The notes under the pieces are model-generated. The model was not told the DNA's origin. It worked only from the letters and a program-made list of their open reading frames with translations, and did not search any database. The position numbers were made by a program, and so were the translations under genes. From an uncultured Acidobacteriia bacterium (lineage in GTDB: Bacteria; Acidobacteriota; Terriglobia; Bryobacterales; Bryobacteraceae), in NCBI GenBank assembly GCA_903851195.1, contig CAINNJ010000067.1, forward strand, positions 44,186 through 108,185: a stretch of 64,000 nucleotides of DNA. The letters are read 5' to 3'. Numbering within the stretch: position 1 is the stretch's first letter; every line of letters starts with the position of its first letter. Of this stretch, positions 1 to 8,404 are shown piece by piece.

Positions 1-535
1 TAATGCGCTGGAGTTCGATCACCTGAATCGGGTCGATGCCGGAGAAGGGTTCGTCAAGCAGGAGAAAACTCGGATCGATGGCGAGCGAGCGGGCAATTTC
101 CACGCGCCGCCGTTCGCCGCCCGAGAGCACATAACCTTTGCTGCGCCGCACCGTTTCCAGACCCATCTGCTCGATGAGGCGGTTCATCTTCTCCCGGCGC
201 TCGCGCCCGGTCATGCGGCGCGTCTGCAGAATCGCCATCAGATTCTCTTCCACGGTGAGCTTGCGGAAGACGGACGCCTCCTGGGGCAGATAGCTGATAC
301 CCTGGCGGGCGCGCTGGAACATGGCCATGTTCGTCAGATCCATGCCGTCCAGCAGAACCTTGCCGGAATCCGGGCTGATCAGCCCCACCACCATGTAAAA
401 GGACGTGGTCTTCCCCGCCCCGTTCGGCCCGAGCAGGCCGACGATTTCGCCCCTGTTCACCTTCACCGAGACGTCCGCCACCACGCGCCGCCCCCGGTAC
501 GACTTGGAAATCTCCGCGGTTTCGAGCGTCTGCAT
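1..535 (-). CDS. lptB: LPS export ABC transporter ATPase LptB, 3' end cut by window edge
   Basis: Cytoplasmic ATPase that powers lipopolysaccharide extraction from the inner membrane by the LptBFG complex. About 178 of roughly 240 residues are visible. Walker A GPNGAGKT lies at residues 36-43, the ABC signature LSGGERRR at 137-144, and the Walker B/D-loop [12 protein letters not shown] at 158-169, the sequence typical of LptB. The ATG at 535-533 shares a base with the TGA of the upstream LptC/LptA-like gene (TGATG), so the two are probably translationally coupled. The end carrying the C terminus lies beyond position 1. Identity is well supported by motifs and by the lptC/A-lptB order also seen in proteobacteria. 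Confidence 0.93.
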   Translation of the reverse strand, partial: MQTLETAEISKSYRGRRVVADVSVKVNRGEIVGLLGPNGAGKTTSFYMVVGLISPDSGKVLLDGMDLTNMAMFQRARQGISYLPQEASVFRKLTVEENLMAILQTRRMTGRERREKMNRLIEQMGLETVRRSKGYVLSGGERRRVEIARSLAIDPSFLLLDEPFSGIDPIQVIELQRI

Positions 536-2832
536 CAGCGCTTTTTCTTGTGCAATTCGGTCTTCACCGGTTTCTGCGGCGCGCCGTCCACAATCAATTT
601 GTCGTCTTCGGTGAAATAGGTCAGCTTGTCTCCCTGCGTGTTGCCCTTCAGCGAATCTTTTAACAGCGGTTCGCCTCCGGACAGGATGATCTTGCCTTCG
701 TCCGTGTAGTACTCGGCGTGTTCGCTCGTGCCCACGCGGCTGCGGCCTTTCGCAACCTGCGTGATCAGAACTTTCTCATCCGCGAAAGCGTGGTTGATCC
801 GGCTGTCCGCATCCGATTTATCGTCGTTCAGGAAGGCCTTCAGAATCACGCATTTCACGGTAAGGCCGGGGCGCCAGAAATCGGTTCCGCCCGTGTAAAC
901 GGCCTGACGATCCGCGTCCGTATAAACCATATGCCGGGACTTCACTATTGTGAAGATGGGCGCGGCGGGCGCGGGTTTCGCTTTTTTGGCGTCAGCGGGC
1001 ACATCCGCCTCTTTTTTCTTGTCTTCGAACTGGGAGATTACCTGCCCGTCGGCGACCAGCCCTTTCTTATCGCGATCGATATCGATACGGTCGGCCTGAA
1101 TCCGGTTGGAAGCCTGCCACAAAACCGCATTGCCGATGTAGTGGATCAGGTGGTTGCGGTTGGCCGAGGTGACGCGGTCGGCGAGCCCCTGGGTCGGCTC
1201 GCTTTTGTCGAGCATGTCCGAACTGGTCTTCTTTTCGTCCGGCAGACGCGTGGTGGAGACATGCCCTTTGGCATCGAAGTCTCCCGTCGTCTGCTGCAGT
1301 TCGATGTGGTCACCGGCGGTGGAACCGGACTCGTCCGACACGCGCGCGTGGTTCTCCAGATCCATCAGGTTCTTGTCCTGCTCCAGAGTCGCGCTGTCGG
1401 CCTGCGCCTTCCGCGGCCCTTCCACATAGTGGAAGTCGCCGGTCTGCTTCATCAGTTTCAGCTGTGCCTTTTCGTCGAAAGTCGCGTCGAGAACTTTGCT
1501 GTTCGTATACGCTACCGCCAGATTCGGCTTGGTCTTCTTCTTCTCTTCTTCTGAAGGGTAAGTTTCGGTGTTGGCGGCCACGGCGTGGAAGGACTGGATC
1601 TCGCTCTTCGCGCCGTACCGGATGTCCATCTCGTTCGACTTCAGAATACGGCGATGGCGCGCCGCCTGATTGGGAACGAATTCGAGGGTCCCCGGCGTGT
1701 GGGTGACCACCCGCTCCAGATCCCGCCCGCCCGGCTTCATGAAGAGGTCCAGCGCGTCCGCCTTCAACAGCTTGGTATCGCCGGTGTTCCCTTTGGGATC
1801 CGGAACCGGCCTCGATTCAATGGCGCTGTTGCCCTTCGCGACCGCACTCGACAGTTCACTTTCGCCGGACTCCGTATTGAAGAACAGATCCACCGTATTG
1901 CCGGTCATCGTGGTGACCGACCCGTTGCCGTGGGAAATCAGTTTCGCGTTGCCGGCGCCGTTCAGCTTTTCCATCTGCCCGTCATCGTTGTACTGGACAT
2001 GCAGCAGGCCCGCTGAATACTCCAGTTCCTTGCCAGGACGCTTGTCGGTGCCAACCGCATCGGGCGCGTCCACGGTGTCGATTCTCTTGTTGTTTTCGGC
2101 GGTCGTCTTGAGTTTCAGCACCGCCGGACCGGCGTTGATAATGGTCTGATCGCGCGTCAGCCGCGACCAGACTCCCAGGTACACCACCGAATCCTTTTCG
2201 CTGTATTTCAGGTTTCCGGACTCCACCTTCATCGGCTTGCCCCTGGGATCTTTGCTCCGCAGATGCAGGGTCACGCCATTGGAAAGTTCCAGTTCGTGGG
2301 TTTCCGGATTGTACCCGGCGCCGGTGCAGGTGCCATAGCCGCCTTCGAAGGTGAACGCCACGGGCTTATCGGTCAGCGCCTTGCCGCTGCGGCTGTCGAA
2401 GTTAATGCCCGCCGCTTTAATGGAAGTCAGGGCTTTAAGCGGCTCGCCCTCCACGGGGACGCTGAGCGTCACCTCGGCCTCTCCTGGCGCGTAAAGCCGT
2501 GCTTCGGCGATGGAGAACTGCGCCTGCGGACTGCGGATGCGGTCGAAATGCTTCCCGTCCTTCATGTAAATCTTCAGTTCCACCTCCTTCAGTTCCATCT
2601 GGTTGTTGTCGCTGAGGCGGGAATCTTTGGCGGAGACGTGGACGGCGGGCTTCCCGTTTTCGCTCTGGCCCCACTCGTAATCCTGCGCGCCGCCGATGGT
2701 GCCGAGGGGAATGGGAGGAGGCAGCGCGCGGGCGTTCCTGCGCGCTGCCAGTTTTTGAGTTCGGTAGATCCCGGTTACGGCGGCTACGAGGGCGATGATT
2801 GCCACCAGCAACAGCCAACGCAGACTTCGCAT
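535..2832 (-). CDS. Fused LptC/LptA (OstA-like) LPS transport protein
   Basis: A 765-residue protein with a short cytoplasmic start and one N-terminal membrane helix at about residues 6-22, followed by a long periplasmic region of beta-rich repeats. The LptC-like part begins at about residue 50 and OstA/LptA-like segments fill the rest up to a Lys-rich tail. In E. coli LptC and LptA are separate proteins of about 190 residues, so this is about four times the usual size of either. It would form the periplasmic bridge that carries LPS from LptBFG toward the outer membrane. It ends on the start codon of lptB. The assignment rests on the membrane anchor, beta-repeat character and position. Exact domain limits need profile searches. 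Confidence 0.75.
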   Translation of the reverse strand: MRSLRWLLLVAIIALVAAVTGIYRTQKLAARRNARALPPPIPLGTIGGAQDYEWGQSENGKPAVHVSAKDSRLSDNNQMELKEVELKIYMKDGKHFDRIRSPQAQFSIAEARLYAPGEAEVTLSVPVEGEPLKALTSIKAAGINFDSRSGKALTDKPVAFTFEGGYGTCTGAGYNPETHELELSNGVTLHLRSKDPRGKPMKVESGNLKYSEKDSVVYLGVWSRLTRDQTIINAGPAVLKLKTTAENNKRIDTVDAPDAVGTDKRPGKELEYSAGLLHVQYNDDGQMEKLNGAGNAKLISHGNGSVTTMTGNTVDLFFNTESGESELSSAVAKGNSAIESRPVPDPKGNTGDTKLLKADALDLFMKPGGRDLERVVTHTPGTLEFVPNQAARHRRILKSNEMDIRYGAKSEIQSFHAVAANTETYPSEEEKKKTKPNLAVAYTNSKVLDATFDEKAQLKLMKQTGDFHYVEGPRKAQADSATLEQDKNLMDLENHARVSDESGSTAGDHIELQQTTGDFDAKGHVSTTRLPDEKKTSSDMLDKSEPTQGLADRVTSANRNHLIHYIGNAVLWQASNRIQADRIDIDRDKKGLVADGQVISQFEDKKKEADVPADAKKAKPAPAAPIFTIVKSRHMVYTDADRQAVYTGGTDFWRPGLTVKCVILKAFLNDDKSDADSRINHAFADEKVLITQVAKGRSRVGTSEHAEYYTDEGKIILSGGEPLLKDSLKGNTQGDKLTYFTEDDKLIVDGAPQKPVKTELHKKKR

Positions 2833-2927
2833 GGGGTGAACTACCAGTTTAGCCCGCCGAACTCCGCACCCTGCCCGCGGCGGGCAGGAGCGATAGCGAT
2901 AGAACTATCGGAGAGCTGGCGGGGGAG

Positions 2928-3239
2928 CTAGCGGCGGAACTCGCGGCGGTCTTCACGGATATCGCGGTACTCGCGGTTCCGCTCCCGATAATCGCGATTC
3001 AGGTTCTCGCGGTCGTGCGCCGCACGCCGGTAGCGGCCCTCTTCGCGGTCTTCCCGCAGTCTCCGTTCGTCCTGCCGGATGTCCGCATTTTGGCGGCGGA
3101 CTTCTCTGTAATCCTGCCGGTAATCCCACCGGTAATCCTGCCTGAAGTCGCCCGCGAACGCCGCCGGCACGGCTGCCGTGCCCAGCATTGCCCATGTTCC
3201 CGTTGCGATCAAAAAATAACGCGCGATTTTGTTTTTCAT
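2928..3239 (-). CDS. Small secreted Arg/Asp/Glu-rich protein
   Basis: A protein of 103 residues with a signal peptide (MKNKIARY..., cleavage near AFAG at about residue 29). The mature part is almost entirely charged, with repeated DYR, REDR and DRE patterns that should form a highly charged helix or coiled coil. The start at 3239 was chosen because AGAGGT lies at ribosome-binding distance upstream; longer in-frame starts would put the signal peptide in the middle. A GC-rich hairpin (stems 2870-2877 and 2881-2888) lies downstream, without a T tract. I do not recognise a family. Similar low-complexity periplasmic proteins are common in Acidobacteria, but the function is unknown. Confidence 0.65.
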   Translation of the reverse strand: MKNKIARYFLIATGTWAMLGTAAVPAAFAGDFRQDYRWDYRQDYREVRRQNADIRQDERRLREDREEGRYRRAAHDRENLNRDYRERNREYRDIREDRREFRR

Positions 3240-3425
3240 GTTAATTACCTCTTTCGATGTACTCGCGCACAACGGACTCGCTTCCGGCGGCCAAATCCCC
3301 GAGTTCCTCATTCCCCAGGTGCCGCCGAAAGCGGCCTGTGCGCTTTCCGAGGCCTTCCACACCGCTAAACGCCGGCGCGGAGAATTTGTTGCCGATTATG
3401 AAAAACATTCATCGCGCGTTCAGAA

Positions 3426-5003
3426 TTACTTCAGAATCTCCCGGGCCGCGTTGTAGCCCGGCGCGCCCATCACGCCGCCGCCCGGGTGCGCTCCGGAGCC
3501 GCACAGGTACAGTCCTTCGATCGGCGTGCGATATCTCGCCCAGCCCGCCACGGGCCGCAGGACGAACATCTGGTCGAGCGCCATCTCGCCGTGAAAGATG
3601 TTGCCGCCCGAGATTCCGAATCGCCGTTCGAGATCGAGCGGACTCAGCACCTGACGATGCCGCACAATCTCCCGCATATTCGGCGCATATTGGGAGATTA
3701 CTTCCAGAATGCGGTCGCCGTAGGGTTCCCGGAGATCGTCCCAGTGGGCGTCCCGCAGCGTGTAGGGCGCGTACTGGAGAAAGATCCCCATGATGTGTTT
3801 GCCCGCCGGAGCGAGGGCCGGATCGTAAATCGTCGGACAGGTCATCTCCAGCAGCGGATTGTGCGAGGGACGGCCATACTTCGCGTCGTCCCAGGCCTTT
3901 TCGACGTAATCGATGGAAGGGCAGAGGTGCATGGTCGCCCCGTGCTGCGGACCTGGCGTGCCCGGCAGCGCAAGAAAGTCCGGCAGGCCGTCGAGCGCCA
4001 GGTTCATCTTCAGCGACGTTCCTTCGACGCGGAAATGTTCGATGGACGCCCGGAATTCGGGGTCGAGGTCGGCGGCATCCAGCAGTTTGAGAAACGTGAG
4101 CTTCGGGTCGAGATTCGAGGCGACAATCTGCGCGGTCAACTGCTCACCGTTCTCCAGTTCCACGCCATAGGCGCGCCCGCCGCGCACCAGAAACCGCTTG
4201 ACCGGAGCGTTGGTGCGAATTTCCGCGCCGTGGCTGCGCGCGGAGGCGGCAATCGCCTCGGAAACGGCGCCCATGCCACCTTTCACGAAGCCCCAGAGCC
4301 CGCGCTTGCCGGCCACTCCGCCCATGCAGTGGTGCATCAGGATGTACGCGGTGCCGGCGGAGCGCGGGCCGCCGTTCGCGCCGATCACGCCGTCGGTCGC
4401 AAGCGTAACTTTGATCTCCGGCGATTCGAACCATTCGTCAAGGAAATCCGCCGCGCTCTGCGTGAAGATCTTGACCAGGCCGGTGATCTCGCGGGGGCCA
4501 AGATGGCGGAAGCGGGACAGCAGTTTCAGGTATTCGATGAAGTCGGCCGGCTTTTTCGGAGGCAATTCGGGCGGCGTCACCAGCAGCAGTAATTCCACTA
4601 CCATCGCGAGCCGCTCCAGATACGCTTCGTATTTGGGAAAGGCCTCGGCATCGCGGGGAGAGAACTTCGCGATCTCCGCGAGGGTCTTCTTTTCGTCCTG
4701 CCAGAAAAACAGATGGCGCCCGTCCGGATAAGCCGAGAAGAACGCCGGATCTTTCGGCAGCACCTGGTAACCGAAGCGCTCCAGTTCGAGTTCCCGGACA
4801 ATGCGATCCTGCAGCAGGCTGATCAGATAGGCGCCGGTGGAGACGCGGTAGCCCGGCCAGAGTTCTTCGGTAACCGCGCAGCCGCCAAGCATCTCACGGC
4901 GCTCCAGCACCACCACATTCTTCCCCGCGCGGGCGAGATAAGCGGCGGTCACCAGACCGTTGTGCCCGCCCCCGACAATGATTGCGTCGTAACGGCCCGC
5001 CAC
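3426..5003 (-). CDS. NAD(P)/FAD-dependent oxidoreductase, phytoene-desaturase/PYROXD2-like
   Basis: A flavoprotein of 525 residues. The dinucleotide-binding motif GGGHNG at residues 11-16, followed by LERREMLGGCAVTEE, is typical of the COG1233 group (carotenoid desaturase-like, close to PYROXD2). The C-terminal GxxxHPGGGVxGAPGxNAA motif, which closes the FAD site, is present. The substrate cannot be told from sequence, and no carotenoid genes are nearby. The GTG start at 5003 directly abuts the TAA of glgB (5006-5004), so it is probably co-transcribed and coupled with the branching enzyme. There is no obvious metabolic link between the two. Confidence 0.85.
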   Translation of the reverse strand: MAGRYDAIIVGGGHNGLVTAAYLARAGKNVVVLERREMLGGCAVTEELWPGYRVSTGAYLISLLQDRIVRELELERFGYQVLPKDPAFFSAYPDGRHLFFWQDEKKTLAEIAKFSPRDAEAFPKYEAYLERLAMVVELLLLVTPPELPPKKPADFIEYLKLLSRFRHLGPREITGLVKIFTQSAADFLDEWFESPEIKVTLATDGVIGANGGPRSAGTAYILMHHCMGGVAGKRGLWGFVKGGMGAVSEAIAASARSHGAEIRTNAPVKRFLVRGGRAYGVELENGEQLTAQIVASNLDPKLTFLKLLDAADLDPEFRASIEHFRVEGTSLKMNLALDGLPDFLALPGTPGPQHGATMHLCPSIDYVEKAWDDAKYGRPSHNPLLEMTCPTIYDPALAPAGKHIMGIFLQYAPYTLRDAHWDDLREPYGDRILEVISQYAPNMREIVRHRQVLSPLDLERRFGISGGNIFHGEMALDQMFVLRPVAGWARYRTPIEGLYLCGSGAHPGGGVMGAPGYNAAREILK

Positions 5004-7241
5004 TTACGCCCCGGCTTCCAACTGCACAGGCTCCGGCGGCGCTTCCGGGCGCACCGGCTGGAACACGAGCATACCGAGGGGCGGAATCGTGATGGTGATG
5101 TGGTGCGGCATGCGGTGCCACGCCTTTTCCCGTCCCTGCACGCCGCCGCCGTTGCCCATGTTGCTGCCGCCAAACTGCGCGGCGTCGGAGTTCAGGATCT
5201 CGCGATACCAGCAGACTTCCGGCACTCCCACCGAATAGTTCAGGCGGGGCACCGGCGTGAAGTTGCAGACGAAGACCAGGTAATCCGAAGGGTTTTCCGC
5301 GCGGCGAACGAAAGAGATGATCGACGATTCCACATCCGAGATGTCGATCCACTCGAAACCGGGCTGATCGAAATCCACCTGGTGGAAGGCCGGCTGTTCC
5401 CGGTACAGGCGGTTCAGTTCCCGCACATAAGTCTGCAGGCTGCCGTGCAGCGGTTGCTGCAGAATTTCCCACGGCACGGAGGTGTGGTGATTCCACTCGA
5501 GAGAATCTCCGATGTCGCAGCCCATGAAGAGCAGTTTCTTTCCGGGGTGGGCATACATGTAGCCGAGGAAGGCGCGCACGTTGGCGAATTTCTGCCAGTC
5601 GTCACCCGGCATCTTCGAAAGCAGCGACCGCTTGCCGTAGACCACTTCATCATGCGAGATCGGCAGAACGAAGTTCTCGGTGAACGCGTAGAGCAGGCTG
5701 AACGTGATGTTGTTGTGGTAATGCTTCCGATAGATCGGGTCGGTGGCGAAATACTTCAGCATGTCGTGCATCCAGCCCATGTTCCACTTCATGGTGAAGC
5801 CCAGACCGCCGGTGTACAGAGGTCGTGAGACGCCGGGGAACGACGTGGACTCTTCGGCGATGGTCACCGCGCCTGGCACCTTGTGCACGAGTTCGTTGAA
5901 CTTGCGCAGGAAGTCGATCGCTTCGAGGTTTTCGCGCCCGCCGTACCGGTTGGGGATCCAGGCGCCACGCTCGCGCTGGTAGTCGAGGTACAGCATGGAC
6001 GCCACGGCGTCCACGCGCAGGCCATCGATGTGATACTGCTGCAGCCAGAACAGCGCGCTTGCGATCAGAAACTCGCGCACCTCATTGCGGCCGAAGTTGA
6101 AGATCAGCGTGCCCCATTCCAGATGCTCGCCCTGACGCGGATCGGCATGTTCATAGAGCGCCGTGCCGTCGAAGAAGGCCAGGCCGTGCGCGTCTTTGGG
6201 GAAGTGTCCGGGAACCCAGTCCACCAGGACGCTGATGCCTTCGTTGTGGCAGGTATCGACGAAGTACATGAAGTCCTGGGGAGTGCCGAAACGCGAGGTG
6301 GGCGCGAAGTAGCCGGTGACCTGATAGCCCCAGGAACCCGAGTACGGATGTTCCATGATGGGCAGGAGTTCGATGTGGGTATAGCCCATCCGCTTGACAT
6401 ATTCCACCAGCCGGACGGCCAGTTCCCGATAGGTCAGCGACCGGCCCTCCGGGCCATGCATCCACGATTCCAGGTGGACTTCGTAGATGGACATCGGCTG
6501 ATTCAGCGGCGGCGTGTCGGCCCGGCGTTCCATCCACGCGGCATCCCGCCACTCATAGCCCTTCAGGGAGGAGATCACGGAGGCGGACTTGGGCGGCACT
6601 TCCGTGCGGAAAGCAAAAGGATCGGCCTTCATTTCCTGATGGCCGTGCTCTCTGGAGCGAACCAGATACTTGTAGGACTGTCCTTCTTTCGCGCAGGGCA
6701 GGAAGATTTCCCAGGCGCCGGAGTTGCGACGGCGCATCGGATGACGCCGTGTGTCCCAGTCGTTGAAATCGCCCGCCACGGAAACGTACGCGGCATTCGG
6801 CGCCCACACCGCGAACAGAACGCCCTGCACGCCGGCCACACTGACCGGATGCGAGCCGAACGTCTTCCACGCCTCGTACAGGGTGCCCTCCGAGTGCAGA
6901 TGGAGGTCGAAATCGGTAATGATGGAGCCGAAGCGGAAGGGATCTTCCACGATCCGGACGTTTCCCTGATAGTCCTCAACGCGGAACTGGTAGACCGCGG
7001 GCTGGAGTTTCAGTTCCGCGACGAAAAAGCCGTCACGGTGACGCTTTTCCATCGGCACCTCGCCGCCGTCGACGAGCAGCAGCACGTCGCTCGCCTGCGG
7101 AAGAAAGGCCCGGACCTCCCACGTCGGTTTCGTTGGCTTCAGAGCCGGTTCCCTCGCACTGTCGACGGGATGAGGCCCCAGAACGCTAAAAGCATCCGCG
7201 TGGTGCCCGCCGATAATCGCTTCCATTTCTTCGACGTTCAT
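5004..7241 (-). CDS. glgB: 1,4-alpha-glucan branching enzyme
   Basis: Makes alpha-1,6 branches in glycogen. With the ATG at 7241 the protein has 745 residues, the normal GlgB size. N-terminal CBM48-like beta modules precede a GH13 barrel with the motifs GLRVDAVASMLY (nucleophile Asp), AEESTSFPG (acid/base Glu) and PISHDEVVYGK (third acidic residue). An upstream in-frame extension to 7649 is rejected because it is antisense to the deaminase gene and adds no homology. The divergent gene starts only 16 bases away (7257), so any promoter must lie inside that gene. A TATAAT hexamer on the minus strand (7257-7252) would give a very short leader. Confidence 0.94.
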   Translation of the reverse strand: MNVEEMEAIIGGHHADAFSVLGPHPVDSAREPALKPTKPTWEVRAFLPQASDVLLLVDGGEVPMEKRHRDGFFVAELKLQPAVYQFRVEDYQGNVRIVEDPFRFGSIITDFDLHLHSEGTLYEAWKTFGSHPVSVAGVQGVLFAVWAPNAAYVSVAGDFNDWDTRRHPMRRRNSGAWEIFLPCAKEGQSYKYLVRSREHGHQEMKADPFAFRTEVPPKSASVISSLKGYEWRDAAWMERRADTPPLNQPMSIYEVHLESWMHGPEGRSLTYRELAVRLVEYVKRMGYTHIELLPIMEHPYSGSWGYQVTGYFAPTSRFGTPQDFMYFVDTCHNEGISVLVDWVPGHFPKDAHGLAFFDGTALYEHADPRQGEHLEWGTLIFNFGRNEVREFLIASALFWLQQYHIDGLRVDAVASMLYLDYQRERGAWIPNRYGGRENLEAIDFLRKFNELVHKVPGAVTIAEESTSFPGVSRPLYTGGLGFTMKWNMGWMHDMLKYFATDPIYRKHYHNNITFSLLYAFTENFVLPISHDEVVYGKRSLLSKMPGDDWQKFANVRAFLGYMYAHPGKKLLFMGCDIGDSLEWNHHTSVPWEILQQPLHGSLQTYVRELNRLYREQPAFHQVDFDQPGFEWIDISDVESSIISFVRRAENPSDYLVFVCNFTPVPRLNYSVGVPEVCWYREILNSDAAQFGGSNMGNGGGVQGREKAWHRMPHHITITIPPLGMLVFQPVRPEAPPEPVQLEAGA

Positions 7242-7256
7242 GAGAACTTCGATTAT

Positions 7257-8171
7257 ATGGCGCTGACTGAGCTTCACCTGCATCTGGAGGGAACGGTGGA
7301 TCGCGAAACCGTCATGCTCCTCGATCCGTGCGTAACCCGCGAGGAGGTGGACCGCGTCTGGGCGTTCGGGGATTTTCCGGGTTTCCTGAACTGTTTCAAG
7401 TTTATCGCGCAACGGCTGCGCGGTCCGGCGGACTACGCCTTTATCACGCGGCGCATGATCGAATCGCTGGCCGCGCAGGGCGTGGAGTATGCGGAGGTGA
7501 CGCTGGCTGCCGGAGTCATTCTGTGGCGCGGTTTTGCGTTCGACCAGATCTGGAGGGCGATCCGGCAGGCCCAAAGAGAGGCCGAGGGCGAATTCCCGGT
7601 GCGGATCTGGTGGAATCTGGATGCGATCCGGCAGTTCGGCCCGGATCACGTGATGGAGGTGGCGCGGCTCGCCTCGAATTACGTGGGTGACGGCGCGATC
7701 TCATTCGGCATCGGGGGCGACGAGGTGGGCGGACCGGCGCTACTGTGTCGCGAAGCCTATCGATACGCGAAGGATTCCGGGCTGCGTCTGACCGCGCACG
7801 CGGGAGAAACGGACGGGCCGGATTCGATACGGGCGGCGATCGACATCGGCGCGGAACGGATTGGCCATGGCATTCGCGCCGCGGAAGATCCGGACCTGAT
7901 GCGGCTGTTGCGGGACAGGCAGATTCCTCTGGAGGTCTGTATTACGAGCAACGTGCGGACGGGCGCGGTGGCCAGTCTGGCGAATCATCCGGTGCGACAA
8001 CTCTTCGACGCCGGCGTTCCGATCACGCTGAACACTGACGATCCCGGAGTTTTTGAAACCGATCTGACACGGGAATTCGCGATCGCGCGTCGCGAGTTCG
8101 GATTTTCCGAAGAAGAACTGCTCGCGATTCAGAAACAGGCGGACCGCAGCCGGTTCAGGCAGCCATCCTGA
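7257..8171 (+). CDS. Adenosine deaminase-family amidohydrolase
   Basis: A zinc amidohydrolase of 304 residues. Metal and catalytic motifs of the adenosine/aminodeoxyfutalosine deaminase family are all visible: ELHLHLEG near the start, TAHAGE in the middle, RIGHGIRA, CITSN and LNTDDPGVF. The ATG at 7257 puts HLHLEG at the expected N-terminal place; the open frame upstream is antisense to glgB and was not used. Motifs do not separate adenosine from 6-aminodeoxyfutalosine (menaquinone pathway) as the substrate, so no gene symbol is given. Its 3' end overlaps the convergent zinc-ribbon gene by 17 bases. Confidence 0.88.
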   Translation: MALTELHLHLEGTVDRETVMLLDPCVTREEVDRVWAFGDFPGFLNCFKFIAQRLRGPADYAFITRRMIESLAAQGVEYAEVTLAAGVILWRGFAFDQIWRAIRQAQREAEGEFPVRIWWNLDAIRQFGPDHVMEVARLASNYVGDGAISFGIGGDEVGGPALLCREAYRYAKDSGLRLTAHAGETDGPDSIRAAIDIGAERIGHGIRAAEDPDLMRLLRDRQIPLEVCITSNVRTGAVASLANHPVRQLFDAGVPITLNTDDPGVFETDLTREFAIARREFGFSEEELLAIQKQADRSRFRQPS

Positions 8172-8325
8172 TATTGCGGAGCCGGAAGGTCCGGTTCCCG
8201 CACTTCGCGCAGCACCAGGGCAGGGCCACAAACCCGAGAATCCGCTCCCAAAGGCTTCTCCGCCGGGAACGGAGCATGGTTGTCGAGCCACAGGCGTGGC
8301 AGAAACTTCTGAAAACCCTCAGCAT
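8155..8325 (-). CDS. Small zinc-ribbon protein
   Basis: A protein of about 56 residues. Two CxxC pairs (CHAC and CAKC) are separated by a basic stretch containing LRSRRRSLWERI, a pattern seen in small zinc-ribbon or membrane-associated proteins. The ATG at 8325 is preferred over the longer frame from 8436 because a good promoter maps between them (8372-8399), giving a leader of about 40 bases. There is no strong ribosome-binding site. It overlaps the 3' end of the deaminase gene on the other strand. Function unknown. Confidence 0.55.
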   Translation of the reverse strand: MLRVFRSFCHACGSTTMLRSRRRSLWERILGFVALPWCCAKCGNRTFRLRNIRMAA

Positions 8326-8371
8326 AAAGGGTGAATTATCGTTCCCTTCGGGCGAATAATCCGCCTCTCTG

Positions 8372-8399
8372 AGTATATAATATGTAGGATTTTTTACAA
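8372..8399 (-). promoter_or_regulatory. Sigma70-like promoter for the zinc-ribbon gene
   Basis: On the minus strand TTGTAA (8399-8394), a 16-base spacer and TATACT (8377-8372). The block is AT-rich in a GC-rich genome and lies between the Fe-S reductase stop and the zinc-ribbon start. Confidence 0.5.
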
Positions 8400-8404
8400 C
8401 AATT

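Noticed and set aside
2897..2910. Inverted repeat CGATAG-AA-CTATCG.
   Set aside because: A two-base loop cannot form a stable hairpin, and no T tract follows, so it was not called a terminator or operator.
5883..7256. In-frame 5' extension of the deaminase frame.
   Set aside because: It is antisense to glgB, and family motifs start right after the ATG at 7257.
7241..7257. TATAAT on the minus strand just before the glgB start, as a promoter for a nearly leaderless mRNA.
   Set aside because: No -35 box at proper distance, and the hexamer overlaps the start of the divergent gene; kept only as a remark.
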